From JBEKYD01 sp049509915 (GTDB taxonomy: Bacteria; Acidobacteriota; Terriglobia; Bryobacterales; Bryobacteraceae), in assembly GCA_049509915.1 (NCBI GenBank), contig JBEKZL010000299.1, positions 1 to 13,678 of the forward strand: 13,678 bases of DNA. The letters run 5' to 3'. This document shows positions 1 through 8,082 of the stretch, piece after piece (position 1 is the first letter of the stretch; each line of letters starts with the position of its first letter). The notes beneath the pieces are model-generated. The model worked only from the letters and a program-made list of their open reading frames with translations. It made no database searches and was not told the DNA's origin. The translations under genes were made by a program, and so were the position numbers.

Positions 1-201
1 CCGCCGCGGCGCACCAGCCGAACGCGATCCCGAAGGGAGCACGTCACTTTCCGTCTGCTGGGTCGGTCCGGCCGCAGCCAGGCGGCCTGGGAGGCCGCCG
101 CAGGCCGAGGGCCCGCCCCACAACATTTCGGACTTCATTCGCGCCTGGCTCTATTGGTAGAATCGAGCGATCTTTCCGCGAAGCCGGCTCGATAACTTCT
201 C

Positions 202-1524
202 ATGATCCTCACTAAGCCTGCCGAACAACTGCGCCGCGCCCTCCGGTTACCCGACTTGGTTTTGCTCAACATCACCGCCGTGGTGGGCGTCCGCTGGCTG
301 GCGGTGGCGGCGCGCACCGGTCCGGGCTCGATCACGTTGTGGGTGTCGGCGGGATTGCTGTTTTTCATTCCATCGGTTCTGACAGTGGCGGGGCTTTCCA
401 AACGATATCCGGAGGAAGGCGGCCTGTATGTGTGGACCCAGGAAGCTTTCGGGCCCTGGCACGGATTCCTGTGTGGCGCGTGCTACTTCGTCAGCGTGTT
501 GTTTTTTCTGCCTTCCGCGCTGCTGTACGGATTGTCCATAGCGGCGGAGGCGTTCGGCTTCTCGCAGGATAAAGCGCTCATGATCGGGCTGGCTCTGGCG
601 GTGCTGTGGTCGGTGGCAATCCTCAATCTGTTCGGCTTGGAACTAGGCAAATGGGCCAGCGACCTGGGCGGGGTGGCAACCATCCTGGTAGGCGTGCTGC
701 TGATGGCGGCGGGTTGGTTCGCGTGGCGGCATGGCGGCCCGGCGACGCCTCTCCACGATTTCGTACCGCGGATGGACTGGGGAAAGCTGAACTTCTGGTC
801 GCAGATCGCGTTGGGATTCACCGGCCTGGAACTGGGAGCCATCATGGCTGGAGAGATTCGCGACCCGGCGCGAACCATTCCGCGCGCCGCCTGGATTTCG
901 GGCGCCGCGATCTGCGCCTTTTACGTCGGCGGGACGCTGGCGGTGCTGGCGCTGATGTCTTCGCGGAGCGTGGACATTATCTCCGGCGTGATCGAGGCGG
1001 CCCGGGCGGCGGGGACGCGGTTGGGGTGGCACGGCTTCCCCCTACTGATCGCGCTCCTCATTCTGGCCACTTCGGCGGGCGCGTTCGGTTCCTGGCTGAG
1101 CGGCGGTGCCCGCCTCCCGTTTGTGATCGGAATCGACCGCTACCTGCCGCCGGCATTTGCGCGCCTGCACCCGCGCTGGGGCACGCCGTATATCGCGCTC
1201 CTGTCGGAAGCCGCATTCAGCAGCGTCGCCATCCTGATGTTGACGGCGGGAGAAAGCCTGCGCGGCGGCTATCAGCTCCTGGTTGACATGACGACGGTGA
1301 CGACCCTGTTCCCCTTCGTGTACATCTTCGCCGCCGGCTGGAAGTGCGGCTGGCGCGTGAGCGCGGCCTGCGGGCTGAGCGTCACCGCGCTGGCACTGGT
1401 GGTTGCCTTTGTCCCGCCGGAAGGTGCATCCTGGCTCTACGAGGTGAAGATGATCGGAGGGTGCGCGGCGGTGGTTGTGGCGGCCCGAATGAATTTTCAG
1501 TACGCGCTGGGGCAGCGCAAATGA
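202..1524 (+). CDS. APC-family amino acid permease
   Basis: A 440-residue polytopic inner-membrane protein that probably carries an amino acid, polyamine or similar solute by proton symport or exchange. The N-terminus (residues ~10-35, DLVLLNITAVVGVRWLAVAA) matches the first membrane helix of the amino acid-polyamine-organocation (APC) superfamily. The segment YPEEGGLYVWTQEAFGPWHG (residues ~69-88) is the loop typical of the family between helices 2 and 3. About 12 hydrophobic segments can be counted, and the length is normal for the family. The ATG at 202 is the only start that keeps helix 1 whole; I see no strong Shine-Dalgarno before it. It lies 31 nt upstream of a same-strand secreted esterase, so the two may be co-transcribed. 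Substrate cannot be read from the sequence. Family assignment is firm. Confidence 0.9.
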   Translation: MILTKPAEQLRRALRLPDLVLLNITAVVGVRWLAVAARTGPGSITLWVSAGLLFFIPSVLTVAGLSKRYPEEGGLYVWTQEAFGPWHGFLCGACYFVSVLFFLPSALLYGLSIAAEAFGFSQDKALMIGLALAVLWSVAILNLFGLELGKWASDLGGVATILVGVLLMAAGWFAWRHGGPATPLHDFVPRMDWGKLNFWSQIALGFTGLELGAIMAGEIRDPARTIPRAAWISGAAICAFYVGGTLAVLALMSSRSVDIISGVIEAARAAGTRLGWHGFPLLIALLILATSAGAFGSWLSGGARLPFVIGIDRYLPPAFARLHPRWGTPYIALLSEAAFSSVAILMLTAGESLRGGYQLLVDMTTVTTLFPFVYIFAAGWKCGWRVSAACGLSVTALALVVAFVPPEGASWLYEVKMIGGCAAVVVAARMNFQYALGQRK

Positions 1525-1543
1525 GCGGGCAAAGTCGCCCGAA

Positions 1544-1550
1544 GAGGAGT
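1544..1550 (+). promoter_or_regulatory. Shine-Dalgarno of the esterase gene
   Basis: The purine-rich AGAGGAGT stretch ends five bases before the ATG at 1556. It fixes the start of the esterase and supports translation of that gene from a message shared with the permease. Confidence 0.7.
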
Positions 1551-1555
1551 TCCAA

Positions 1556-2683
1556 ATGTTGCGTCTTCTAAGCTTCGCGTTCCTGATCGGCCTGATGACC
1601 GGAGTAGATCCGGCCACGGCCCAAGCTCCAGCCGCGGCCCCACGCCCGGCGCGCCCTACTCCGCCAACCAGGGATCCTCACACACCCGGTTATGTCACGG
1701 CAAGAGAGTTACCCGACGGCTCCAACCCTCCGGCAAACGAGGACGGGAACTTCATCCTCGGCCCCACCCATAACCCCGCGCCCGAAATGACCGTGCAGGA
1801 AGGCGTGCCCCACGGATCGGTCTTCACCTTCAACATGGAATCGGCCGATAGCAGGATCTACCCCGGCATCGCGCGCGATACCGGTACCTTTGGCACGGCC
1901 GATCCGACCGACCCCGCCAAGCTGATCGTCACTACCAGCCATCCAGCCCAATACACGCGGCGAGTGGCTGTATATGTTCCCAAACAATACATCCCGGGCA
2001 TGGCCGCGCCCTTTATCGTGGGGGCGGATGGGCCCGACCCCGCCTTATTCATAGCCCTGGACAGTCTGATCGCCGCACATCGGGTGCCCGCGATGATCGC
2101 CATCTCCATCGGCAACGGCAGCGGCGACGCCCAGGGAAGCGAACGCGGCCTGGAATACGACACCATGTCGGGACTGTACGCGGAGTTCGTCGAGAAAGAA
2201 GTGCTGCCTCTGGTGGAGAAGCAATATCACGTGAAACTGACCAAGGATCCCGAGGGCCGGGCAACCATGGGCGGCAGTTCCGGCGGCTCGTGCGCTCTGA
2301 TCATGGCGTGGTATCACCCGGAGTTATATCACCGCGTTCTCACTTACTCCGGCACTTATGTGAACCAGCAGTGGCCGTCGAACCCGCAGACTCCCCACGG
2401 CGCCTGGGAGTTCCATGAACACCTCATCCCCAACACCCCGGCCAAGCCAATCCGCATCTGGATGGAAGTCGGTGACAGGGACAACTTCAATCCCAATATC
2501 ATGCACGACAACATGCACGACTGGGTCCTCGCCAATGAGAACATGGCCAAAGTGCTTGCCGCCAAGGGCTATCGTTATCAGTTTGTATTTGCGCGCAATG
2601 CCGGACACACCGACCGCGCGGTGAAACAACAAACCTTGCCCGAAGCCCTGGAGTATTTATGGCAGGGATACCCGATCAATTGA
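1556..2683 (+). CDS. Secreted enterochelin-esterase-type alpha/beta hydrolase
   Basis: A 375-residue exported hydrolase of the putative esterase family (Fes/IroE/esterase D-like, PF00756 type). Residues 1-24 form a signal peptide (hydrophobic LLSFAFLIGLMTG, then ATAQA), followed by a Pro/Ala-rich linker to about residue 45. The esterase domain spans roughly 120-372. The nucleophile elbow is MGGSSGG, with Ser242 the likely nucleophile. VGDRDNF (306-311) supplies the likely acid (Asp307 or Asp309), and AGHTD carries the likely catalytic His351. The family cleaves siderophore esters, acetyl esters or other small esters; nothing here identifies the substrate. A good Shine-Dalgarno precedes the ATG. 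It converges with the broken gene downstream, leaving 14 nt between stops. Fold and catalytic class are confident; the specific role is unknown. Confidence 0.88.
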   Translation: MLRLLSFAFLIGLMTGVDPATAQAPAAAPRPARPTPPTRDPHTPGYVTARELPDGSNPPANEDGNFILGPTHNPAPEMTVQEGVPHGSVFTFNMESADSRIYPGIARDTGTFGTADPTDPAKLIVTTSHPAQYTRRVAVYVPKQYIPGMAAPFIVGADGPDPALFIALDSLIAAHRVPAMIAISIGNGSGDAQGSERGLEYDTMSGLYAEFVEKEVLPLVEKQYHVKLTKDPEGRATMGGSSGGSCALIMAWYHPELYHRVLTYSGTYVNQQWPSNPQTPHGAWEFHEHLIPNTPAKPIRIWMEVGDRDNFNPNIMHDNMHDWVLANENMAKVLAAKGYRYQFVFARNAGHTDRAVKQQTLPEALEYLWQGYPIN

Positions 2684-2697
2684 TTGCGGAATGAACA

Positions 2698-3946
2698 TCA
2701 GTTGGTGAAATCGATAGTACGCCAGTCGCTTATCGACACCGCACCGGTTCCGCTAATGGCCCATATTCTCCACCGATGCGGTTGGCGGCCGACGCCGAAC
2801 GGCCTTGTCATGGTAATCGAAGTTTGCCCGGGAATGGCGCGCACAAGCCTGATCGAGCTGAGCGACCAGTCTTCCGGCCCCTCGTCACCGAATTGGGACT
2901 CGACAACATACGCCCGCGCCCGCGAGCCAAGGGCCTCCCATTCGAGCCTGAACGGCGGGTAGCGCGGTATTTGCGCATGATCCACCGGGTTGAGGAGCGT
3001 TACCTTCGGTATGACGGGTTCGGTTTGGCCGTCCTCCAGTCCCAGGTTGTGAAAGGATATGAGCAAACCTTCGAGATTCGACAGCGAATCCCGCAGTAAA
3101 AGCAGCACCTTCCAGCGGTCGTCGACCTTCCTGAGGACCAGGGCCGTATGCGGCATGCCAAAGGTCTTCTCGGTTTCGCACACCGAGGACAATAAGGCAA
3201 AGGCCAACCTCGAGTTACCAAACGTCAGCAGCCGATCGACGCTTTCGAGTTTCTTTGCCGGGCGGAGATCCCAGGTTGGCGGGAAGGCCCCGGGGAAGCG
3301 GCTTGCCTCCGGATCCATGAGCGACACGAGCGGCGCGGTAGCGGCATACTCATAGTTCCGAACGGCCTCGGTGGCAATCGACTCGACGGCCGCCGTATCT
3401 TCCGAAGTCAGGGCCGCCGTGCCTAGGTTCCACGGCTTCCAACTGGGGGACTGCGAGAGCCAGAGCATGAAGGCCCTGCCCGCTTCAAGATTTCTCGTTC
3501 CCCGAAAAATTGTCCACCAGCCGTTGAAGGCAAAGCGCGAGCGGCCCCACATCTGGATCACCGGCGTCGCGCTCCACCAACGGGCCGCGTTCGCGTTGGT
3601 TATCCAGGAACGCCACGTCCGGATAGACGGTATTCTTTTCGGAGGAATGAAGCGCCTTCTCAAAGTCGTCCCGGGCGAGTATTCTAAAACGGAGGTCGAA
3701 GCCGGGGAAGTCTCTACTGAAATCGTCCAGCAGCGTTTGCCATTGATAGGTGGTGATCACGCGGGCGGTGGGATCGTCCATTCGCCCCATAACAACAGTT
3801 TGTGGGACCCAGACCTCCAGCGTGCCCCGCTCGAGCGCGCCGACGTTATCTTCCTGACGGCTGGCGCCTGGAGCTGGTAATAGAGTCGCGAAGACGCCGA
3901 GGCCGGCCAGAACGAGCACGGAGCGGAACATTCGCCGGTATCGCAT
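2698..3946 (-). pseudogene. Frameshifted secreted solute-binding-protein-like gene with C-terminal fibronectin-like region
   Basis: Two overlapping reading frames make one protein of about 415 residues if a single frameshift is corrected. The first frame (ATG at 3946) gives a signal peptide (residues ~1-29, RSVLVLAGLGVFATLLPAPGA) and the start of a type-1 extracellular solute-binding lobe (GTLEVWVP at 41-48, then DDFSRDFPGFDLRFR and YPDVAFLDN). The second frame carries NGWWTIFRGTRNLEAG followed by FMLWLSQSP, the usual closing signature of ABC sugar-binding proteins. Next come an NTF2-like stretch (PHTALVLRKVDDRWKVLLLL) and about 100 C-terminal residues resembling a fibronectin type III domain (LNPVDHAQIP ... 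HRWRIWAISGTG). The frames must switch between about 3555 and 3605. Only some 150 residues are solute-binding-like, far short of a normal binding protein, so the substrate-binding role is doubtful. A good Shine-Dalgarno and -10 remain, suggesting recent loss or a sequencing error. No transporter genes adjoin it. Confidence 0.72.
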
Positions 3947-3955
3947 CCGGTGCGT

Positions 3956-3976
3956 CCCTCCTTTGCAACGATTATA
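3956..3976 (-). promoter_or_regulatory. -10 box and Shine-Dalgarno upstream of the frameshifted gene
   Basis: Reading the minus strand, a perfect TATAAT occupies 3976-3971 and an AAGGAGGG Shine-Dalgarno occupies 3963-3956, about 9 nt before the ATG at 3946. I see no convincing -35 hexamer at 16-18 nt, so the promoter call rests on the -10 alone; the ribosome binding site is strong. Confidence 0.5.
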
Positions 3977-4050
3977 GCCTCAAATTTACCCCTGGGGCGC
4001 TACGCGGGTGGCTCCGGGTGCTCAACCGGTCTGGGGATTTCGCAGTTTAG

Positions 4051-4144
4051 GCGCAAACCGCTCCCTCACGGTCGCGGCTCGGTTACGGGCGCCGCTTGTT
4101 TGCAGCCACTTACCGAGCCGCGACCGTGAGGGAGCGGTTTGCGC
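4051..4144. repeat. Element A: perfect 33-bp inverted repeat, intact copy
   Basis: Left arm 4051-4083 and right arm 4112-4144 are perfect reverse complements over 33 bp, separated by 28 nt. The arm begins GCGCAAACCGCTCCCTCACG and ends GGCTCGGT. Transcribed or single-stranded it would form a very stable hairpin. It sits in the divergent space between the broken minus-strand gene and the cupin gene, 37 nt before the cupin start, so it is not an ordinary terminator for either. Both halves of the arm recur, split, at 4696-4848, so this is a repeated element rather than a one-off structure. No transposase is encoded. A REP/MITE-like mobile palindrome is the most likely explanation. Confidence 0.85.
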
Positions 4145-4181
4145 GAACTTCGTCCGTCAAAGGCGAGGATAATGGAAAGGC

Positions 4182-4661
4182 ATGAAGAAGAAATCGAATT
4201 CCAAGTCCGATCCGGTTCCAGCGGTTCCGGTGCAATATGTCTTCAGCACCAGGAAAAAGAAGACGATTCGGTACCGCTTCCCTACTCACACCAATCTTCT
4301 GGTTATGGATCGATCCCAGGCGGAAGCCGCCGAAGCCTTCCTGGTTGTGCTGGAACCGAAGGAGGCTCCGCCGCTTCACGTTCACGACGACACCGAGCAG
4401 GTCTTCTACGTCGTGCGCGGCGAAGGCACGCTCTATATCGGCGCCGGCGACGCCGAACGCTTTCCGGTCAAAAGGGGCGACCTGGTGCGCATCCCTCCGC
4501 ACACGCAGCATCGGATTCGAGCGAGCGCTAAGGACCGGCTTGTCTATCTCAGCGTAGACTGCTTTCCGGGAGGCCGGCCGAAAGACGAGCCCACCTGGGA
4601 GAGCCACGTGCGCGGTGTTTGTCAATTGAACGGCTGGGACTTCGACAAGGTCCGCAGCTAG
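4182..4661 (+). CDS. Single-domain cupin protein
   Basis: A 159-residue, probably cytoplasmic protein with one cupin beta-barrel (residues ~35-125). Motif 1 is PPLHVHDDTEQVFYVVRGEG (64-82), giving the metal ligands His66, His68 and Glu72. Motif 2 is GDLVRIPPHTQHRI (99-112), giving the fourth ligand His110. All four ligands are present, so metal binding is expected. Small cupins act as sugar isomerases, dioxygenases or ligand-binding proteins, and the sequence does not tell which. The N-terminus is Lys/Ser-rich without a signal peptide. A GAGGA about 12 nt upstream of the ATG is a modest ribosome site. The gene stands alone between two copies of palindromic element A, with no partner on its strand until the propeller gene. 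Confidence 0.88.
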   Translation: MKKKSNSKSDPVPAVPVQYVFSTRKKKTIRYRFPTHTNLLVMDRSQAEAAEAFLVVLEPKEAPPLHVHDDTEQVFYVVRGEGTLYIGAGDAERFPVKRGDLVRIPPHTQHRIRASAKDRLVYLSVDCFPGGRPKDEPTWESHVRGVCQLNGWDFDKVRS

Positions 4662-4695
4662 TACTCGGTTTCGCAATTACGGTCACACAGCCTGC

Positions 4696-4848
4696 AACCG
4701 CTCCCTCGTCAGGAGTTGCAAAACAACCGGATTTTAGCCACAGATAAACACAGATGAACGCAGATAATGCTTTTGATTTCTTTATCTGTGTTCATCTGTG
4801 TTTATCTGTGGCTATATTTCTTGACGGCTTCTCGCGGTCGCGGCTCGG
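4696..4848 (+). repeat. Element A, split copy
   Basis: AACCGCTCCCTC (4696-4707) and CGGTCGCGGCTCGG (4835-4848) are exact copies of two segments of the element A arm (4056-4067 and 4069-4082). They keep the same order and orientation but lie 127 nt apart instead of 1 nt. Element B lies wholly between them. The simplest reading is a copy of element A disrupted by insertion or rearrangement. The flanks between the halves and element B (27 nt and 20 nt) are not accounted for, so a clean insertion is not proven. Confidence 0.55.
4735..4814. repeat. Element B: CACAGAT-type palindrome
   Basis: Left arm 4735-4767 and right arm 4782-4814 are 33-bp inverted repeats with one mismatch (G4760, a possible G-T wobble) and a 14-nt AT-rich loop. 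Each arm is three near-identical 10-bp units: CACAGATAAA, CACAGATGAA, CGCAGATAA. It is markedly AT-richer than its surroundings. No protein is encoded. It is probably a non-autonomous palindromic repeat of the kind scattered through many environmental genomes, though that comparison is from memory. Confidence 0.82.
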
Positions 4849-4924
4849 ACTGGGGCATTTCCGTCATTCGGCAAGTGCGAACACAGCATCGCGCCGCTTT
4901 TGGTACGATGCAAAATACAACATT

Positions 4925-7900
4925 ATGAGAACCCTCCGAGCGTGCTTGCTCTATTTGTGTCCCTTATTGGCCGTGGCCCAGACGCCCGATCTCTGGAAAG
5001 ACCTGCGTTTTCGCCAGATCGGCCCGTTCCGCGGTGGCCGCGTGGTGGCCGTCGCCGGTGTTGCTTCCCAGCCCAACGTCTATTACTTCGGCGCCACCGG
5101 CGGGGGTATCTGGAAGACCACCGACGCAGGCGCTTCGTGGCTGCCGATTTCCGACGGCCAGCTCCAGACCGGTTCGGTGGGTGCGCTCGCGGTGGCGGTC
5201 TCCGATCCCAACGTGATCTACGCGGGCATGGGCGAAGCTTGCATCCGCGGCAACGCCTCCAATGGCGACGGCGTGTACAAATCGGTGGATGCGGGCAAGA
5301 CCTGGCGCAATGTCGGCCTCAAGGATAGCTACCATATCGGCGCGGTGGTAGTACATCCGAAGAATCCCGACCTGGTTTACGTGGCCGCGCTGGGGCACCT
5401 CTGGGGACCCAACGCGGAACGCGGCGTCTACCGTTCGACCGATGGCGGTGCCACCTGGAAACAGGTCTTAACTCGCGGACCGAAGGCTGGCGCTTCCGAC
5501 CTCGCCATGGACCCCACCAACCCGCGCGTGCTCTACGCCGCCTTCTGGAACGTGAGCCGCAAGCCGTGGCGCCTGGATTCGGGCGGACCCGGCAGCGGAC
5601 TCTGGAAATCCACCGACGGCGGCGACACCTGGAACGAGCTTTCACGCGCCCCCGGATTGCCGCGCGGAGTGCTGGGCCGCATCGGCGTGACGGTTTCGCC
5701 GGTCAATCCCGAGCGCGTCTGGGCCATCGTGGAAGCCGCCGATGGCGGGGTGTTTCGCTCCGACAACGCCGGCCGCGCCTGGACCAAGGTCAACGAGCAG
5801 AACATTCTCCGCCAGCGCGCCTGGTATTACTCCCACATCTATGCCGATCCCAAGAGCGCCGACACGGTGTACGCGCTCAATACCGGTTTCTACCGCTCCA
5901 TCGATGGCGGCAAGACCTTTGCGGCGATCCGCCAGGAGCACGGCGACAATCACGATTTGTGGATCGCGCCCGATAATCCGCTGCGCATGATCGAATCGAA
6001 CGACGGCGGCGCGGCGGTCTCGAACGACGGCGGCCTGAACTGGTCGCCCGAGGGCAATCAACCCACGGCGCAGTTCTACCGCGTCGCCCTGGACAACGAT
6101 TTCCCCTATCACGCCTACGGCGCGCAGCAGGACAACACCACCGTGCGCACGGCTACGCGCACCACCGCCGGCGGCATCACCGATAAGGACTGGTACGACG
6201 TAGGCGGCGGCGAAAGCGGCTGGATCGCGCCCGATCCGCGCGATTCGGAAATCGTCTACGCCGGCTCCTACGGCAACCTGATTACCCGCCAGGACCACCG
6301 CACCGGCCAGATGCGCAACATCAATCCCTGGCCCGACAACCCCATGGGCTATGGCGCCGATGCGCTCAAATACCGCTTTCAATGGAGCTTCCCGATTGTC
6401 TTTTCGCCGCACGACCCCAAGGTGCTTTACGCCGGCGGCAACGTGCTCATGAAGACCACCAACGAGGGCCAGAGTTGGGAACCCATCAGCGGCGATCTGA
6501 CCCGCAACGACAAGAGCAAGCAGGCTTCCTCGGGCGGTCCCATCACCCAGGACAATACCTCGGTGGAATACTACGACACCATTTTCACCGTGATGGAATC
6601 GCCGGTGGCCAAGGACCTGATCTGGGTGGGCACCGACGACGGCCTGGTGCAGATCACTCGCGACGGCGGCAAGACCTGGCAGAACGTGACCCCGCCCGGC
6701 ATCCCGGAATGGAGCCAGATCAATTCGATCGACGCTTCGCCGTTCGATGCCGGCACGGCCTATGTGGCCGCCACGGCCTATAAGCTCGACGATTTCCGCC
6801 CCTACCTTTACAAAACCACCGATTACGGCAAGAACTGGAAAAAGATCGTCAACGGAATTCCCGAAGGCGACTTCACCCGCGTGGTGAAGGTCGATCCCAA
6901 CCGGCGCGGTCTGCTGGTGGCCGGCACGGAGTTCGGGCTGTTCCTCTCTCTTGACGATGGCGAAAACTGGAAGCCGTTCCAGTTGAACCTGCCGGTGGTG
7001 CCGATCGCCGACGTAGCGTTTCAAAAGCGCGACAAGGAACTGGTCATTGCCACCCAGGGACGGTCTTTCTGGATCTTCGACGATCTGCCGCTGGTATATC
7101 AGTTAAACGATGCCGTGGCCACTACCGATGCGCACCTGTTCCGTCCAGCCGATACGTATCGCGTGGGTGGCGGGCGCGGATTCGGCGGTGGGCGCGGTGT
7201 TGCGACGGTGGGGGAGAATCCGCCCGCGGGCGCGGTGGTGCATTACTGGCTGAAAGGCAGGGGCGAAGTAACGCTCGAATTCCTGGATGCCGCCGGCAAG
7301 ATCGTCAACACCTATTCCAGCAAGGCCCCGGCGGCGCGTCCGGCCGCGGCCCAGGAAGAGGAGGGCGGAGAAGAGAACCCGTTCCGCGGCGCACCGCCGC
7401 CGCGCGTCACCTCCGGTGCCGGCATGAACCGCTTCGTCTGGAACCTGCGCTATCCCGATGCGACCACCTTCCCCGGCCTGATCATGTGGGCCGGCAACGT
7501 GACCGGGCCGCGCGTGCCGCCGGGCAAATATACCGTGCGTCTGACCGTGGACGGCAAGTCGCAAAGCGAGACTTTCGAGCTGAAGAAGGACCCGCGCCTT
7601 TCGACCACGCCTGAAGAATACGCCAAACAGATCTCGCTGGCCTTGCAGATTCGCGACAAGCTATCCGAAACCAATGGCGCCGTCGTCCGCATTCGCGAGG
7701 TGCGCAAGAAGCTGGACGAATATGCCTCGAGCGGCGATGCCAAAGTGGCCGATGCGGCTAAGTCGCTGACCGCGAAGCTGACGGCCATCGAAGAGGATCT
7801 CTACCAGACCAAGAACCGCGCCAGCGAAGATCCGCTGAATTTCCCGATTAAGCTGAACAATAAGCTGGCGTATGTGATGGGCGAAATCGAAAGCTCGGAT

Positions 7901-8059
7901 AACCAGCCCACGGCACAATCCTATGTGGTGTACGAAGACCTGGCCACCGAGGTGAACGGCAAGCTGCGGTCGCTGAATGGCCTGCTGAGCACGGACATGG
8001 CGGCGTTCAATAAGCTGGTGCGGGACGCCAATATTCCGGCGGTGACGGTGCCGAAATAA
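4925..8059 (+). CDS. Secreted BNR/sortilin-type beta-propeller protein (glycosyl hydrolase-like)
   Basis: A 1044-residue exported protein. Residues 1-19 (MRTLRACLLYLCPLLAVAQ) form a signal peptide, which sets the start at 4925. The frame is open upstream to an ATG at 4754, but that ATG lies inside palindromic element B and would bury the signal peptide. From about residue 60 to 680 there are roughly 11 Asp-box-like repeats (for example KTTDAGASW, KSVDAGKTW, RSTDGGATW, KSTDGGDTW, ITRDGGKTW, KTTDYGKNW), as in sortilin/VPS10 and BNR propellers. A Gly/Arg-rich stretch (GGGRGFGGGRG, ~745-760) and a Glu-rich linker follow. A beta-sandwich-like segment (NRFVWNLRYP to GKYTVRLTVDG, ~835-880) and a helical tail complete it. 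Such proteins are often labelled glycosyl hydrolases, but I see no catalytic triad; binding of glycans or proteins outside the cytoplasm is as likely. No clear Shine-Dalgarno. Confidence 0.9.
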   Translation: MRTLRACLLYLCPLLAVAQTPDLWKDLRFRQIGPFRGGRVVAVAGVASQPNVYYFGATGGGIWKTTDAGASWLPISDGQLQTGSVGALAVAVSDPNVIYAGMGEACIRGNASNGDGVYKSVDAGKTWRNVGLKDSYHIGAVVVHPKNPDLVYVAALGHLWGPNAERGVYRSTDGGATWKQVLTRGPKAGASDLAMDPTNPRVLYAAFWNVSRKPWRLDSGGPGSGLWKSTDGGDTWNELSRAPGLPRGVLGRIGVTVSPVNPERVWAIVEAADGGVFRSDNAGRAWTKVNEQNILRQRAWYYSHIYADPKSADTVYALNTGFYRSIDGGKTFAAIRQEHGDNHDLWIAPDNPLRMIESNDGGAAVSNDGGLNWSPEGNQPTAQFYRVALDNDFPYHAYGAQQDNTTVRTATRTTAGGITDKDWYDVGGGESGWIAPDPRDSEIVYAGSYGNLITRQDHRTGQMRNINPWPDNPMGYGADALKYRFQWSFPIVFSPHDPKVLYAGGNVLMKTTNEGQSWEPISGDLTRNDKSKQASSGGPITQDNTSVEYYDTIFTVMESPVAKDLIWVGTDDGLVQITRDGGKTWQNVTPPGIPEWSQINSIDASPFDAGTAYVAATAYKLDDFRPYLYKTTDYGKNWKKIVNGIPEGDFTRVVKVDPNRRGLLVAGTEFGLFLSLDDGENWKPFQLNLPVVPIADVAFQKRDKELVIATQGRSFWIFDDLPLVYQLNDAVATTDAHLFRPADTYRVGGGRGFGGGRGVATVGENPPAGAVVHYWLKGRGEVTLEFLDAAGKIVNTYSSKAPAARPAAAQEEEGGEENPFRGAPPPRVTSGAGMNRFVWNLRYPDATTFPGLIMWAGNVTGPRVPPGKYTVRLTVDGKSQSETFELKKDPRLSTTPEEYAKQISLALQIRDKLSETNGAVVRIREVRKKLDEYASSGDAKVADAAKSLTAKLTAIEEDLYQTKNRASEDPLNFPIKLNNKLAYVMGEIESSDNQPTAQSYVVYEDLATEVNGKLRSLNGLLSTDMAAFNKLVRDANIPAVTVPK

Positions 8060-8082
8060 GGGTTCCGACAAGGGAGCGCGGC

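Noticed and set aside
81..99. GC-rich hairpin GGCGGCCT/AGGCCGCC with a 3-nt loop near the window start
   Set aside because: In sequence this GC-rich an 8-bp stem arises easily; there is no U-run and no gene end visible to attach it to.
1..192. Open plus-strand frame from the window start to a stop at 190-192
   Set aside because: Arg/Ser/Pro-rich translation without any family signal, and all three plus-strand frames stay open for most of this GC-rich stretch.
4110..4676. A 188-codon minus-strand frame over the cupin gene
   Set aside because: It runs antisense to a complete cupin and ends inside the arm of element A; no motif and no ribosome site.
4735..4814. Possible CRISPR-like array from repeated CACAGAT units
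   Set aside because: The units are 10 bp with no spacers and are arranged as two opposed arms; no cas genes in the window.
5642..7024. A 460-codon open frame on the minus strand opposite the propeller gene
   Set aside because: It lies wholly antisense to strong Asp-box coding sequence, shows no family motif, and is the usual by-product of high GC at third codon positions.
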